64,000 nucleotides of DNA, from positions 1,054,001 through 1,118,000 of the forward strand of contig NZ_CANMOO010000002.1 of NCBI RefSeq assembly GCF_947499585.1. The letters are read 5' to 3'. The translations under genes were made by a program, and so were the position numbers. Origin of the DNA: an uncultured Allomuricauda sp. GTDB lineage: Bacteria; Bacteroidota; Bacteroidia; Flavobacteriales; Flavobacteriaceae. Of this stretch, positions 42,151 through 50,882 are shown in pieces. Below the pieces are notes generated by a model. The model was not told the origin of the DNA. It ran no database searches and saw nothing but the letters and a program-made list of their open reading frames with translations. Numbering within the stretch: the first letter of the stretch is position 1; each line of letters begins with the position of its first letter.

Positions 42151-42990
42151 TTAACGTGATTGAGCGGCTTCCCATCCAATGATGGCCGTTTTGCGAATAC
42201 TATCCCAACGATAACCGCCTAAATTTCCTGAAGATTGAATGACCCTGTGACATGGAATTAAATAGGCGATTGGGTTGCTGCCAATAGCTGTGCCTACAGC
42301 TCTGGATGCCTTTGGTTTTTTTATGACATCAGCAATTTTTCCATACGTGGCCAATTGGCCTTTGGGTATTCTAAGTAAGGATTCCCAGACTTTTAATTGA
42401 AAATCTGAGCCCTTTAAATGAAGTTTGATTTCTGAAATCTGACTCCAGTCATTTGCAAAGACCATTAACGCATTTACCTGTGTCTGATCCACTCGTTGAT
42501 GATATTGAGCCTTTGGAAACTGTGATTTAAGCTCATAAAGACCTTGTTCTTCATCTTCAGTAAAAGCTACATGGCATAGGCCTTTGGGTGTAGAAGCAAT
42601 TACCACAAGTCCAAACGGACTATGGGCATAACTGTAATTTATGGTTAAGTTTTCACCAGAATTTTTGTATTCCCCTGGTGTCATCCCTTCAATAGTGATA
42701 AATAGATCATGCAATCTGCTTGTTCCAGAAAGTCCCGTTTCTATGGCGGCATCAAATAATGTAGCCTTACTTTCGTCCAAGACTGCTTTGGCATGTTGAA
42801 CACTAGTATATTGTAAAAATTTTTTTGGACTTATCCCTGCCCATTCCTTAAAGATTCGTTGAAAATGGTATGGGCTTAAATGTACTTGTTCGGCAATTTC
42901 GTCTAAAGATGGCTGTTCCTTAAAATTGGATCTAATATGCGCAATGGCCTTAGCAATGCGGTCATAATTTAGCTGTTCTTGTTCGTTCAT
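42151..42990 (-). CDS. AraC regulator fused to O6-methylguanine-DNA methyltransferase (Ada-like)
   Basis: This 279-residue protein joins an AraC-type helix-turn-helix domain (about 10-105, SLDEIAEQVHLSPYHFQRIF) to an O6-alkylguanine-DNA alkyltransferase domain (about 115-275). The acceptor Cys247 is in the IPCHRVI motif, and the DNA-binding part IPKGQLATYGKIA lies before it. It equals Ada without the N-terminal zinc domain, which is encoded separately at 41157. It would repair alkylated guanine and activate the operon (42990-40555). It is divergent from the small-gene/LytTR pair at 43155. Confidence 0.92.
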   Translation of the reverse strand: MNEQEQLNYDRIAKAIAHIRSNFKEQPSLDEIAEQVHLSPYHFQRIFKEWAGISPKKFLQYTSVQHAKAVLDESKATLFDAAIETGLSGTSRLHDLFITIEGMTPGEYKNSGENLTINYSYAHSPFGLVVIASTPKGLCHVAFTEDEEQGLYELKSQFPKAQYHQRVDQTQVNALMVFANDWSQISEIKLHLKGSDFQLKVWESLLRIPKGQLATYGKIADVIKKPKASRAVGTAIGSNPIAYLIPCHRVIQSSGNLGGYRWDSIRKTAIIGWEAAQSR

Positions 42991-43154
42991 AATACCTGTT
43001 TTATTTTATCCAAAAGTATAAAGGGTGCATATGATGGAAAACCCGATTCTTGCTGTTTTAACACATGCTAGGAAAATGCATATTTTGAGACTGAAAACCC
43101 ATATCAAAGGGTTTTGGTAAATTTATATACAATACAGCGAAACATTAAAATTGA

Positions 43155-43495
43155 ATGGGATTGAATTTGAATAATAAGAGATTTGTTACAGTAAATAATA
43201 AAGAAGGACTTTCTTCAAATGAGACTGTTTTTCAGTACTATCAAAACGGGAAGGTCATTACAGGCAGCTACAAAGGAGGGGCAATTGTTGAAGGCCTTCT
43301 TATTGGGAAACAAATAGGGGATAATAAAATACAATTATTATATCAATGCCTACAGATGAAGGAGAGCTAAAAGCAGGTCAATCAACTGGACTTATTTTGA
43401 AAAATGCACAAGATAAATTGGAACTAAAGTTTGAATGGAATTGGCTTAATGGAGCGTTAACCGGAGGTCATTCAGAATCCATTGAAATAGAATGA
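43155..43495 (+). pseudogene. Frameshifted small protein gene, 'n-acetylglutamate synthase'-labelled family
   Basis: The first frame encodes GKVITGSYKGGAIVEGLLIG and QLLYQCL, then stops at 43368 after MKES. One base off, the reading continues with TDEGELKAGQSTG, LELKFEWNWLNG and GGHSESIEIE, which is the missing C-terminal half of the same family (compare the intact relative at 16036). The join lies near 43350 and needs one added base, so a single-base loss is the likely cause; a sequencing error is the alternative. The restored stop (43493-43495) overlaps the start of the LytTR gene (ATGA), showing that the two genes were once translationally coupled. Confidence 0.8.
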
Positions 43496-44247
43496 AAACC
43501 AAAAACTTTATAGGCTTAATACTCTTTATCGCAGTGCTTCTGGGCGTATTGATTTATTGGCGGGAATACGCTACCAGAGATCAGGTAGTGCTTTATCAGG
43601 TTGTGTTATGGCAACTTGGTATTTGGGTGCCCTGGATTCTTGGTTTTAAGATCTTGGATAAAATCATCAAGAGTACTTCTGAATCTAAATTTACCTTACC
43701 GCTGTTGTTGGGTACTGGCTTGTTGTTAATCTGTTTGCATTTTGGTTGGTTTTTTAAATTTAGCTCCACATACAGTCCGTACTTAGATTTGGAAGGATCT
43801 AAGTTTGGTGTATATCGCTACTTTTTTATCTTTTGGACATTAGTGGATATTGGATTGGTATGGTTTATTATTGATAAGTTGAGAGCAACAAAAAAAGAAG
43901 AGCTAGAACCACCTCTGTTGTTTGAACTGACCAGAGGAGGCAATAAATACTTCTGCGAACCTTCCCAAATTTATTTATTGGCGGCCGAAAATTATTATAC
44001 CAAGCTATTTACTACGGAAGGTGTTTTTGTAATGCGAAAACCCTTAAAATCTTTCCATGATATTCTCCCTCAGAATACATTCAGGAAAATCCATCGATCT
44101 ACCATAATTAATGTAAACTATGTATCTGAACTTTCCAGAGGTAATGATCATAGTCTAGAAGTAATCATGAAAGATGGTACTAGACGCAGGGTGAGTAGAA
44201 GTTTTATCAAAGAGATTACCCTTTTCTTCAAGGATAGAACATATTAA
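43492..44247 (+). CDS. Membrane-bound LytTR-domain transcriptional regulator
   Basis: This 251-residue protein has four membrane helices (about 5-22, 35-52, 65-85 and 110-128). A cytoplasmic LytTR DNA-binding domain follows (about 145-250): YFCEPSQIYLLAAENYYTKL, VMRKPLKSFHDILPQNTFRK, IHRSTIINVNYVSE and the final DGTRRRVSRSFIKE. It resembles the flavobacterial LytTR regulators that lack a receiver domain and sense at the membrane. Its start overlaps the restored stop of the frameshifted gene at 43155. Its target is unknown; the molybdenum hydroxylase operon 160 bases downstream is a candidate. Confidence 0.88.
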   Translation: MKTKNFIGLILFIAVLLGVLIYWREYATRDQVVLYQVVLWQLGIWVPWILGFKILDKIIKSTSESKFTLPLLLGTGLLLICLHFGWFFKFSSTYSPYLDLEGSKFGVYRYFFIFWTLVDIGLVWFIIDKLRATKKEELEPPLLFELTRGGNKYFCEPSQIYLLAAENYYTKLFTTEGVFVMRKPLKSFHDILPQNTFRKIHRSTIINVNYVSELSRGNDHSLEVIMKDGTRRRVSRSFIKEITLFFKDRTY

Positions 44248-44406
44248 CACCATTCGCTATCAAAAGCTTGACCGTTTACTGCAAGCGCTAAATTCCATTC
44301 TGATTATTAGGTAAGTTTAGGATTCAAATTCTGGACTCAGATTCTGTTGTCCCAGTAGATGTTCATCAATCAATCTTCACCTAATCATGAATTCTAAAAT
44401 AGACAT

Positions 44407-44871
44407 ATGCCATCCTATACATTAACGGTAAACAGTGTAGAAAAAACTGTTTCAGTAGATACAGACACCCCTTTGCTTTGGGTGCTAAGAGACAAACTGG
44501 GATTAACAGGAACCAAGTATGGTTGCGGAAAAGGTCTTTGTGGGGCCTGCACTGTGCAATATAAAGGCAATGCCGTTAGGTCCTGTACACTAACGGCTGA
44601 CTCCGTTTTGGAAGGAAACATCACCACTATTGAAGGCTTGTCCGAAGGCCAAAACCATCCAGTGCAACAAGCTTGGAGGGAATTGGACGTGCCCCAATGT
44701 GGGTACTGCCAGTCGGGTCAAATAATAAGCGCTGCTACATTACTTTCCAAAAACCCCAAGCCCACAGAGGATGAAATAAATGCCTCCATGGCAGGTAATA
44801 TCTGCAGATGTGGCACCTATACAAGAATACGTGAAGCCTTCCAATTGGCGGCTAGTAAACTAGATGAATAA
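44407..44871 (+). CDS. iorA: Molybdenum hydroxylase [2Fe-2S] subunit (IorA-like)
   Basis: This 154-residue protein carries the two [2Fe-2S] clusters of the xanthine oxidase family: C40, C45, C48 and C60 ([13 protein letters not shown]...RSC), and C98, C101, C133 and C135 ([17 protein letters not shown]). It matches the small subunit of isoquinoline 1-oxidoreductase-like enzymes. It would move electrons from the molybdenum subunit. That subunit gene is not next to it: an FG-GAP/ASPIC gene (44871) lies between, with its start overlapping this stop (TAATG). Confidence 0.92.
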   Translation: MPSYTLTVNSVEKTVSVDTDTPLLWVLRDKLGLTGTKYGCGKGLCGACTVQYKGNAVRSCTLTADSVLEGNITTIEGLSEGQNHPVQQAWRELDVPQCGYCQSGQIISAATLLSKNPKPTEDEINASMAGNICRCGTYTRIREAFQLAASKLDE

Positions 44872-46367
44872 TGAGGCCCCTAACACTACTTTTAATAATA
44901 TCCCTAATAGTGAAATCCCATGGACAGGATTTTCAATTTAAGCGTATTGATTTAACTGAAAATCAGCAAGGATCTAGAGGGGTTTCTATCGCTGATCTTG
45001 ACAAGAACGGATTACTTGATATCGTAGTGGCCAATCAGGTTGATTCCATCCAGTTTTTTGGAAATTCCATATTGTTCAATTATGAAAAGGGGTTTAAAGA
45101 AATAACCATTGCAAATGACAATATCAATGCATGGAGTGAATCTGTGCATACTGTTGATGTGGATAATGACAATGATTTCGATATCTTTTTTACCACACAG
45201 TTTGGCGTACCCAATCTCTTGTATATTAATGATGGTTCAGGAAAATTTTCACAAGGTTTGGCCGGAGATCTGACTGAAGATAAGACCAATTCCCCTGGAG
45301 CCTGCTGGTGTGACTATGATTTAGATGGCGATTTAGATGTTTTTATAGTGAACAGGGATGGTGAAGATGACAACCTATATACAAATAATGGCAAAGGAGT
45401 ATTTGTAAAAAATAGTGCTGGACCCTGGATAGGGAATAAGGGTGATGGGAGATCTTGTTCCTGGGGTGATTTAAATGGAGATGGAAAACCTGATTTGTAT
45501 GTGGCAAATTTTGTAGTAAAAGAGGATGGACAAGTAAAAGGAAAACACAGAAATTTTCTTTATCTGAACTCTAAAGATGGAAAATTTATAGAGGAAAAAA
45601 AAGGCATTCTTGTAGAAGAATTAAATGCCTCATATGGTGTTTTTCTTGTTGATTATGATTACGACAGGGACCTTGATATTTATGTTACAAACGTATCCGT
45701 TGCCGATGAAAATACATTCTATGAAAATTCTGGAACAGGGATATTCAAAAAATTGACAGATAGTGAAATTGCCTATGAAGTCCATCGCCCCTCAAAAGGG
45801 CAAACTTGGGGAGATTTTAATACTGATGGGTTTTTGGACGTATATGTTGCTAACGGCACAGAAGGATATCCAGAAATTCAAAATTTTTTCTTCTCAGGAA
45901 AATCGGATCGCTCCTTCAATAGAATTTACAACACACTTCCGGCAATAGATGACCATATATCGGCGGGGACCGCCTCTGGGGATTTGGACAATGATGGTGA
46001 TTTAGATTTATATGTGTGTAATTGGGGAGGGGATGCTGAAGCTAATGATTACTATATCAATCAAAACCAAACCAATCACTGGATAAAGTTTCAATTAAAA
46101 GGAATTTCCTCCAATAGCTATGGTATTGGTAGCTGGGTAACACTCTCCCTTAATGATGGTACGGTTCAAACTAGATACTTCTCTAGAGAAACAGGCTACG
46201 GAAGTGAAAATGCTCCAGAAATTCACTTTGGCATCCCAGCTTCGGCAAAAATAAATACAATTGAAGTGGAATGGCCTTCTGGGGTAAAACAGAGTGGGAA
46301 GAACTTGGAGGCAAATTTTGCCTATGAGGTTATTGAAGGCAAAGAAATTAAACGAATTGAAAAATGA
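44871..46367 (+). CDS. FG-GAP (VCBS) repeat protein with ASPIC/UnbV C-terminal domain
   Basis: This 498-residue protein has a signal peptide (LTLLLIISLIVKSHG), then FG-GAP/VCBS-type repeats rich in Asp and Gly that bind calcium and form a beta-propeller. Examples are DLDKNGLLDIVVAN, DVDNDNDFDIFF, DYDLDGDLDVFIV and DLDNDGDLDLYVCN. The C-terminus is an ASPIC/UnbV domain (about 400-490, YGIGSWVTLSLNDGTVQTRY...IEVEWPSG). CRTAC1-like proteins of this type are exported. Its gene overlaps both the upstream iorA stop and the downstream iorB start, so it is built into the hydroxylase operon, although its role with the enzyme is unknown. Confidence 0.88.
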   Translation: MRPLTLLLIISLIVKSHGQDFQFKRIDLTENQQGSRGVSIADLDKNGLLDIVVANQVDSIQFFGNSILFNYEKGFKEITIANDNINAWSESVHTVDVDNDNDFDIFFTTQFGVPNLLYINDGSGKFSQGLAGDLTEDKTNSPGACWCDYDLDGDLDVFIVNRDGEDDNLYTNNGKGVFVKNSAGPWIGNKGDGRSCSWGDLNGDGKPDLYVANFVVKEDGQVKGKHRNFLYLNSKDGKFIEEKKGILVEELNASYGVFLVDYDYDRDLDIYVTNVSVADENTFYENSGTGIFKKLTDSEIAYEVHRPSKGQTWGDFNTDGFLDVYVANGTEGYPEIQNFFFSGKSDRSFNRIYNTLPAIDDHISAGTASGDLDNDGDLDLYVCNWGGDAEANDYYINQNQTNHWIKFQLKGISSNSYGIGSWVTLSLNDGTVQTRYFSRETGYGSENAPEIHFGIPASAKINTIEVEWPSGVKQSGKNLEANFAYEVIEGKEIKRIEK

Positions 46368-48547
46368 AAAATACGCTAAAAAGAAGAAATTTCATCAAAC
46401 TTACAGTTTCGGCCAGTGGAGCCCTTATTGCAGGAGTGCATCTGCAATCGTGCATGCCCAAAAAACCACAGGCGGAAGTACATCAGTTTTCGCCACTTAT
46501 TAAAATTGATACGGACGGGTGGATTTCCCTGATTGCCAAGAATCCAGAAATAGGACAGGGAGTAAAAACAGCTCTCCCAATGATTTTGGCGGAGGAACTT
46601 GGTGCCAATTGGAACAAAGTGAAAGTGGTTCAAGCGGATTATGATACAATTTATGACGAGCAATGGGCAGGAGGTAGCTATGCCATCATCTTAAACTGGG
46701 ATTTAATGCGAACAGCGGGAGCCATGGTAAGACAGGTGCTCATAGAAGCGGCATCAAAAAAAATGAACCTTCCTGTTGAAGAATTTATAACAAAAAACAG
46801 CAAGGTATTCCACACAAAATCTAATAAAACCTTGCCTTTTGAAGAACTAATTGCCGAAGCTTCACAAATACCATTGCCAGAGGAGGTGGAATTTAAACCA
46901 ACGGATTCCTTTGAAATTGTTGGGAAAAACATTCCCCAAGTAGATTTGGATAAACTGGTAAGTGGAGGTGCTGAATTTGCCATTGATATAAAACTACCAG
47001 AAATGGTATATGCCACTGTTTTAAAAAACCCTGTTTTTGAGGGTGGTGTAAGCAGTTATGATGATGAAGACGCAAGGTTGGTAAATGGTGTTATCGACAT
47101 TATAGAACTCAACAACGCAGCATATGGAGGGAGACTTCTTGGCCCAAACAGCCCCAACTTTGTCAATGGCGTTGCAGTCATTGCCAATTCAACTTGGGCT
47201 ACATTTAAGGCCGCCAAGAAACTTAAGGTAGTTTGGGATAATACCGGTTCTAGAAAAGAAAATACAGATGAGATTTTTGAACGATTTCATGCGCAACTTT
47301 CAAATACATCCATAGAAAGAAAGGATGGAGACATAGCTAAGGCGAAACGAAGTGCCGCTTCAAGTTTTGAAGCCGTTTATGAAGTTCCTTTTTTGGCACA
47401 TGCAACTATGGAACCCATGAATTGCACCGTTGATTTTAGAACCGATGTTTGTGAAGTGTGGGTTCCAACACAAAACCCAGAAGCGCTGCAAGAAGGGCTG
47501 ATTAAATTGTTTGGATTACAACCAGAGCAGATTAAAATTCACTTGCCAAGAATAGGGGGTGCGTTTGGAAGAAGATATTACGTGGATTATGCTATGGATG
47601 CGGCTGTCTTATCCAAAAAAACGGGAAAACCAGTTAAACTTACATGGACTAGGGAGGAAGACATCAGGCATGATTGGTATAGACCTGGGAGTGTACAGAA
47701 AATATCGGCTTCACTGGATAAAGATGGTATGGTAACGGGGTGGCAGCACATTTTGGCCAATGCTTCACGTAAAACTTCATTAGGACGGGAAGGTGGACCT
47801 GCCGGCACGGAAATAGACGAATATGATTTCCCTGCTGGATTTGTCCCTAACCTACAATTGGAATATGGTCATGTATTGAGCGATGTTCCTCTAGGACAAT
47901 GGCGGGCTGTGGCCTCTTCTGCCAATGCATTTACCGTTCATTGTTTTTTGGATGAGTTGGCAATTTTGAACAAGACGGACCCCATAGATTATTTTTTAAA
48001 GTTTATAGGCCCTGAAAGAATGGTTCCTGTGGTGGATGATTATGAGTTTGACTTGAAACGCTTGATTCATGTGGTGGAGAAAGTAAGGCAAAACAGCAAT
48101 TGGGATACACCTTTACCAGAAGGGCAGGGAAGAGGTTTTGCGGCCAGAAAAGGAGCTGGGTCTTTTATTGCTGAGGTGGTAACCGTAAGCGCCGATGAAA
48201 ACAGAAAAATAAAGATTCTAAAAGTGGATGCCATTGTGGATTGTGGTATAGTGGTAAATCCTTCAGGAGCAACAGCGCAAGTTGAAGGAGGAATCCTTGA
48301 AGGACTTTGTGCGGCGCTTTATGGAGAAATAACGTTTAAAGATGGAGCTACTGAGCAGTCTAATTTTCATGACTACAAATGGATGCGAATGGGAGAAGTG
48401 CCAGAAATTCATATAGAATTTATAAAAAATGAGTTGCCTCCAAGAGGTCTTGGTGAACCTCCTTTACCACCCGCAATCCCTGCATTAGTAAATGCTATTT
48501 ATGCGGCTACGGGAAAACGAATTAGAAAATTGCCGATAGTTCAATAA
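46364..48547 (+). CDS. iorB: Molybdenum hydroxylase molybdopterin-binding subunit (IorB-like)
   Basis: This 727-residue protein is the large, molybdopterin-binding subunit of a xanthine oxidase-family enzyme. It has a Tat signal (LKRRNFIKLTVSASG), so the folded enzyme would be exported, and a possible lipid-Cys after it (HLQSC). The molybdenum domain shows PRIGGAFGRRYYVDYAMDAA and the catalytic Glu in the late GLGEPPLPPAIP motif. The oxidised substrate (aldehyde or N-heterocycle) cannot be told. The start overlaps the FG-GAP gene stop (ATGA). The operon ends at the terminator at 48653. Confidence 0.93.
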   Translation: MKNTLKRRNFIKLTVSASGALIAGVHLQSCMPKKPQAEVHQFSPLIKIDTDGWISLIAKNPEIGQGVKTALPMILAEELGANWNKVKVVQADYDTIYDEQWAGGSYAIILNWDLMRTAGAMVRQVLIEAASKKMNLPVEEFITKNSKVFHTKSNKTLPFEELIAEASQIPLPEEVEFKPTDSFEIVGKNIPQVDLDKLVSGGAEFAIDIKLPEMVYATVLKNPVFEGGVSSYDDEDARLVNGVIDIIELNNAAYGGRLLGPNSPNFVNGVAVIANSTWATFKAAKKLKVVWDNTGSRKENTDEIFERFHAQLSNTSIERKDGDIAKAKRSAASSFEAVYEVPFLAHATMEPMNCTVDFRTDVCEVWVPTQNPEALQEGLIKLFGLQPEQIKIHLPRIGGAFGRRYYVDYAMDAAVLSKKTGKPVKLTWTREEDIRHDWYRPGSVQKISASLDKDGMVTGWQHILANASRKTSLGREGGPAGTEIDEYDFPAGFVPNLQLEYGHVLSDVPLGQWRAVASSANAFTVHCFLDELAILNKTDPIDYFLKFIGPERMVPVVDDYEFDLKRLIHVVEKVRQNSNWDTPLPEGQGRGFAARKGAGSFIAEVVTVSADENRKIKILKVDAIVDCGIVVNPSGATAQVEGGILEGLCAALYGEITFKDGATEQSNFHDYKWMRMGEVPEIHIEFIKNELPPRGLGEPPLPPAIPALVNAIYAATGKRIRKLPIVQ

Positions 48548-48954
48548 CAGGTCCTTGACCTCGCAAGAGCATTTTCGATTTCACCGTTTCGCCTCGGAAA
48601 TATTATTCTTTATGGTTGTTTTCTAAAGCCAAAATCTTTGATAATGGTATTTGAGGTTTAAATTTAAACCTCTTATTTTTCCTTGTTAAGGGCCAATTTT
48701 CGTGCTCACAAAGGTTTTGTGAGCGACTGCTGTTTTCTCATAGTTTCTTTGTGTTGAACCTATGGATAACATCAAGTCTTATGAGAAAAAAACCCGCAAA
48801 TAAATTGATTTATTTCTATTTTCCTTTAACGTGCTCTATTATATCCATCATCGTGTTTCTGACATTGCTGACTGTAAGGTTGGCAATCATTTGATTCTAA
48901 CCTTTTCTTATCTATGACGAATCTTATGCGTCTAAATACACGGCGGGACAAAAA
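48548..48954. other. Gene-free region after the hydroxylase operon
   Basis: These 407 bases hold the terminator at 48653-48680 and no recognisable gene or RNA. They separate iorB from the convergent DUF2391 gene. Confidence 0.6.
48653..48680 (+). terminator. Terminator of the molybdenum hydroxylase operon
   Basis: GAGGTTTAAATTTAAACCTC (48653-48672) is a perfect 20-base palindrome followed by TTATTTTT. Placed 105 bases after the iorB stop, it should end that operon; the symmetric stem could also serve the opposite strand. Confidence 0.75.
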
Positions 48955-49449
48955 CTATTTTATAACATCGCTTATCGTTGCACTCATTGAAGCGGGGAAG
49001 GAAACTATGATAATACGTTTTATTGCCAATGTAAAATCATCTTGCCAGGGACATCTTTGAATTATGGTAAGAAGCACCGCAACAACCAATATAGAAATAA
49101 GATAAGTAGCTATTACCCTTTTGATGTAGTTGAAAACATATCCCTTTATATTGAAACGGTAGAAATTAAAGAAAACAAAAAGAGCAATAAATATGAGTGA
49201 TAGTAATGATAAAAAGCCTACGTTCAGCAACGGTAATTCCTCTCCTAATTTCCAAGCTTCTTCTGTGTAAGCAATGGGAAGTGCTAGTATGGTAGAACCA
49301 ATTATAATTTGCATTACATCTCTTGGCTTTAACTCTACCATCAAAGGTTTTGTAACATAGTGAAGTAGTTTCCCGCTGGCATCAGTAATGGGAACCATTT
49401 TATGAAGGTATCCTCCAATTCGTTTGGTAAAAGAGCTTTGATTGTCCAT
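48955..49449 (-). CDS. DUF2391-type integral membrane protein
   Basis: This 164-residue protein has four membrane helices (about 45-65, 75-97, 107-130 and 140-160) and polar N-terminal residues. The segments KPRDVMQIIIGSTILALPIA and EEAWKLGEELP, and the RIIIVSFPASMSATISDVIK end, match the DUF2391/TIGR02587 family. Function unknown. It is monocistronic and convergent with the molybdenum hydroxylase operon. Confidence 0.75.
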   Translation of the reverse strand: MDNQSSFTKRIGGYLHKMVPITDASGKLLHYVTKPLMVELKPRDVMQIIIGSTILALPIAYTEEAWKLGEELPLLNVGFLSLLSLIFIALFVFFNFYRFNIKGYVFNYIKRVIATYLISILVVAVLLTIIQRCPWQDDFTLAIKRIIIVSFPASMSATISDVIK

Positions 49450-49619
49450 CGTATCTAAATTTAACTCTTTTTACTTCATACGTGTACCTTTAATTAAATT
49501 AAGATTGCTTTTAATAATAGTATGATTCAACTCTACTAATACAAAGGAATCAGAGGTTTATACTATAACATGGATCAATTGAAACTGTTAAAATTATCAA
49601 ACTATAACAACACTGGATA

Positions 49620-49648
49620 TTGATAAAATGAAAAATACATTACTTTAG
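49620..49648 (+). promoter_or_regulatory. Promoter of the small Cys-containing protein gene
   Basis: TTG at 49620-49622 and TACTTTAG at 49641-49648 (TAnnTTTG with one mismatch) are 18 bases apart. The start site would fall at about 49654, the first base of the proposed TTG start codon, so the transcript may be leaderless. Confidence 0.4.
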
Positions 49649-49653
49649 TAATC

Positions 49654-49971
49654 TTGAAGAATAAAATTCAAATAGCGGCAGGGATATTGGCAATGTATGT
49701 TTTGTCCTTACCTGTTGTTTTGGTTTTTCACTCTCAAACGCATACTCAGGACATTGTAGAAATTGTCAAAAGTGATTTTGATAACATAACTGTTGATGAC
49801 AATTCGGATTGTCAAATCTGTAGCTTTTATTTTGATCAACAACTGTATGTTCAGAGTTCTTTTTCCTTTCAGTTAGAGAGTTTTTCCTATTATTTTCTTC
49901 AAAGTACATCAGAAATACCGATTACTGTTTCTCAAGAACAGCACTATCTACGAGGACCTCCTTTGGTTTAA
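49654..49971 (+). CDS. Small exported protein with CxxC, possibly metal-related
   Basis: This 105-residue protein starts from TTG, since no in-frame ATG precedes its hydrophobic segment (KIQIAAGILAMYVLSLPVVLVF). After that come a His region (HSQTHTQ), a CQIC motif and a closing RGPP. The mix of H, CxxC and GPP recalls the small HYC_CC_PP/DUF2946-like proteins often found next to metal-uptake or efflux genes, but it matches none of them exactly. It lies upstream of the first ABC ATPase and the TonB receptor at 50883, so a metal connection is plausible but unproven. Confidence 0.55.
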   Translation: MKNKIQIAAGILAMYVLSLPVVLVFHSQTHTQDIVEIVKSDFDNITVDDNSDCQICSFYFDQQLYVQSSFSFQLESFSYYFLQSTSEIPITVSQEQHYLRGPPLV

Positions 49972-50085
49972 TCTCCTTCCTTTCATAACTAAATATTTGG
50001 TAACCTATGTTGCCAATAATCTTTAGCATGCGATTATTTCCAATATCGCATACCATTGATTAATCAATCACATTTACATATATAC

Positions 50086-50781
50086 ATGTTAGAAGCAATC
50101 AATCTTACAAAAAGATATGGTGGGCATGAAGCATTGAGCAATTTGAATCTTTCCGTTGCTCAGGGCGAAATATTCTGTTTACTGGGTCAGAACGGTGCCG
50201 GTAAGACCACCACTATAAATTTATTTCTTGGCTTAATAGAAGCTACAAGCGGCAAGGCTTTGATTAACGGTGTCGATGTAAAGCCGAATAGCAATGCTAC
50301 CTCAAAAATGATAGCCTATATACCTGAAGTAGTGCAATTGTACGGTAACCTTTCAGGTATTGAGAACCTAGACTTCTTTAGCCGTATTGCCGGATTTAGG
50401 TATACCAAAGAGCAGTTGACGTCCTATTTGTTAAAAGCTGGACTTCAAGAAAGTGACCATTTTAAGAATTTGGCTTCCTATTCCAAAGGAATGCGTCAAA
50501 AGGTGGGTATTGCCATTGCCCTATCAAAAAATGCCGACTTCATATTTATGGACGAACCCATTTCTGGTCTTGACCCTAAAGCAGCAGTAGAATTTACTGC
50601 TATCTGCAAGGAATTGAGTCAAATGGGAAAATCCATTTTTATGGCGACACATGATATTTTCAATGCTGTAAACGTCGGTACTAAAATTGGTATTATGAAA
50701 GAAGGTCGTTTAGTGTATTCATCAGAGACCACTGCTATTGATGCCAACGAATTACAAAACCTATACTTAAAAACAATTTAA
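50086..50781 (+). CDS. ABC transporter ATP-binding protein, cassette 1
   Basis: This 231-residue protein has a Walker A motif (GQNGAGKTTT), the ABC signature (SYSKGMRQKVGIA), Walker B (FIFMDEP) and the switch His (ATHD). It powers an ABC-2-type transporter, most likely the DUF3526 permeases at 53384 and 54838. I chose the ATG at 50086; an upstream in-frame ATG at 50056 adds ten residues. A hairpin terminator at 50802-50842 stands between this gene and the TonB receptor gene, so expression of the following genes may be partly separate. Confidence 0.92.
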   Translation: MLEAINLTKRYGGHEALSNLNLSVAQGEIFCLLGQNGAGKTTTINLFLGLIEATSGKALINGVDVKPNSNATSKMIAYIPEVVQLYGNLSGIENLDFFSRIAGFRYTKEQLTSYLLKAGLQESDHFKNLASYSKGMRQKVGIAIALSKNADFIFMDEPISGLDPKAAVEFTAICKELSQMGKSIFMATHDIFNAVNVGTKIGIMKEGRLVYSSETTAIDANELQNLYLKTI

Positions 50782-50801
50782 GACCTTAAATCAAAACGAT
50801 T

Positions 50802-50842
50802 AAAGTAGCGGTTACATCTTAAGGATGACGTTACTTTTTATT
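50802..50842 (+). terminator. Terminator-like hairpin after ABC ATPase 1
   Basis: AAAGTAGCG (50802-50810) pairs with CGTTACTTT (50829-50837, one G-T pair), an inner CATC/GATG pair extends the structure, and the run TTTTTATT follows. It fits a rho-independent terminator or attenuator between the ATPase and receptor genes. Confidence 0.65.
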
Positions 50843-50882
50843 AGCACAGAGATTACAGGTCACATTGAAACAAAACACATAA

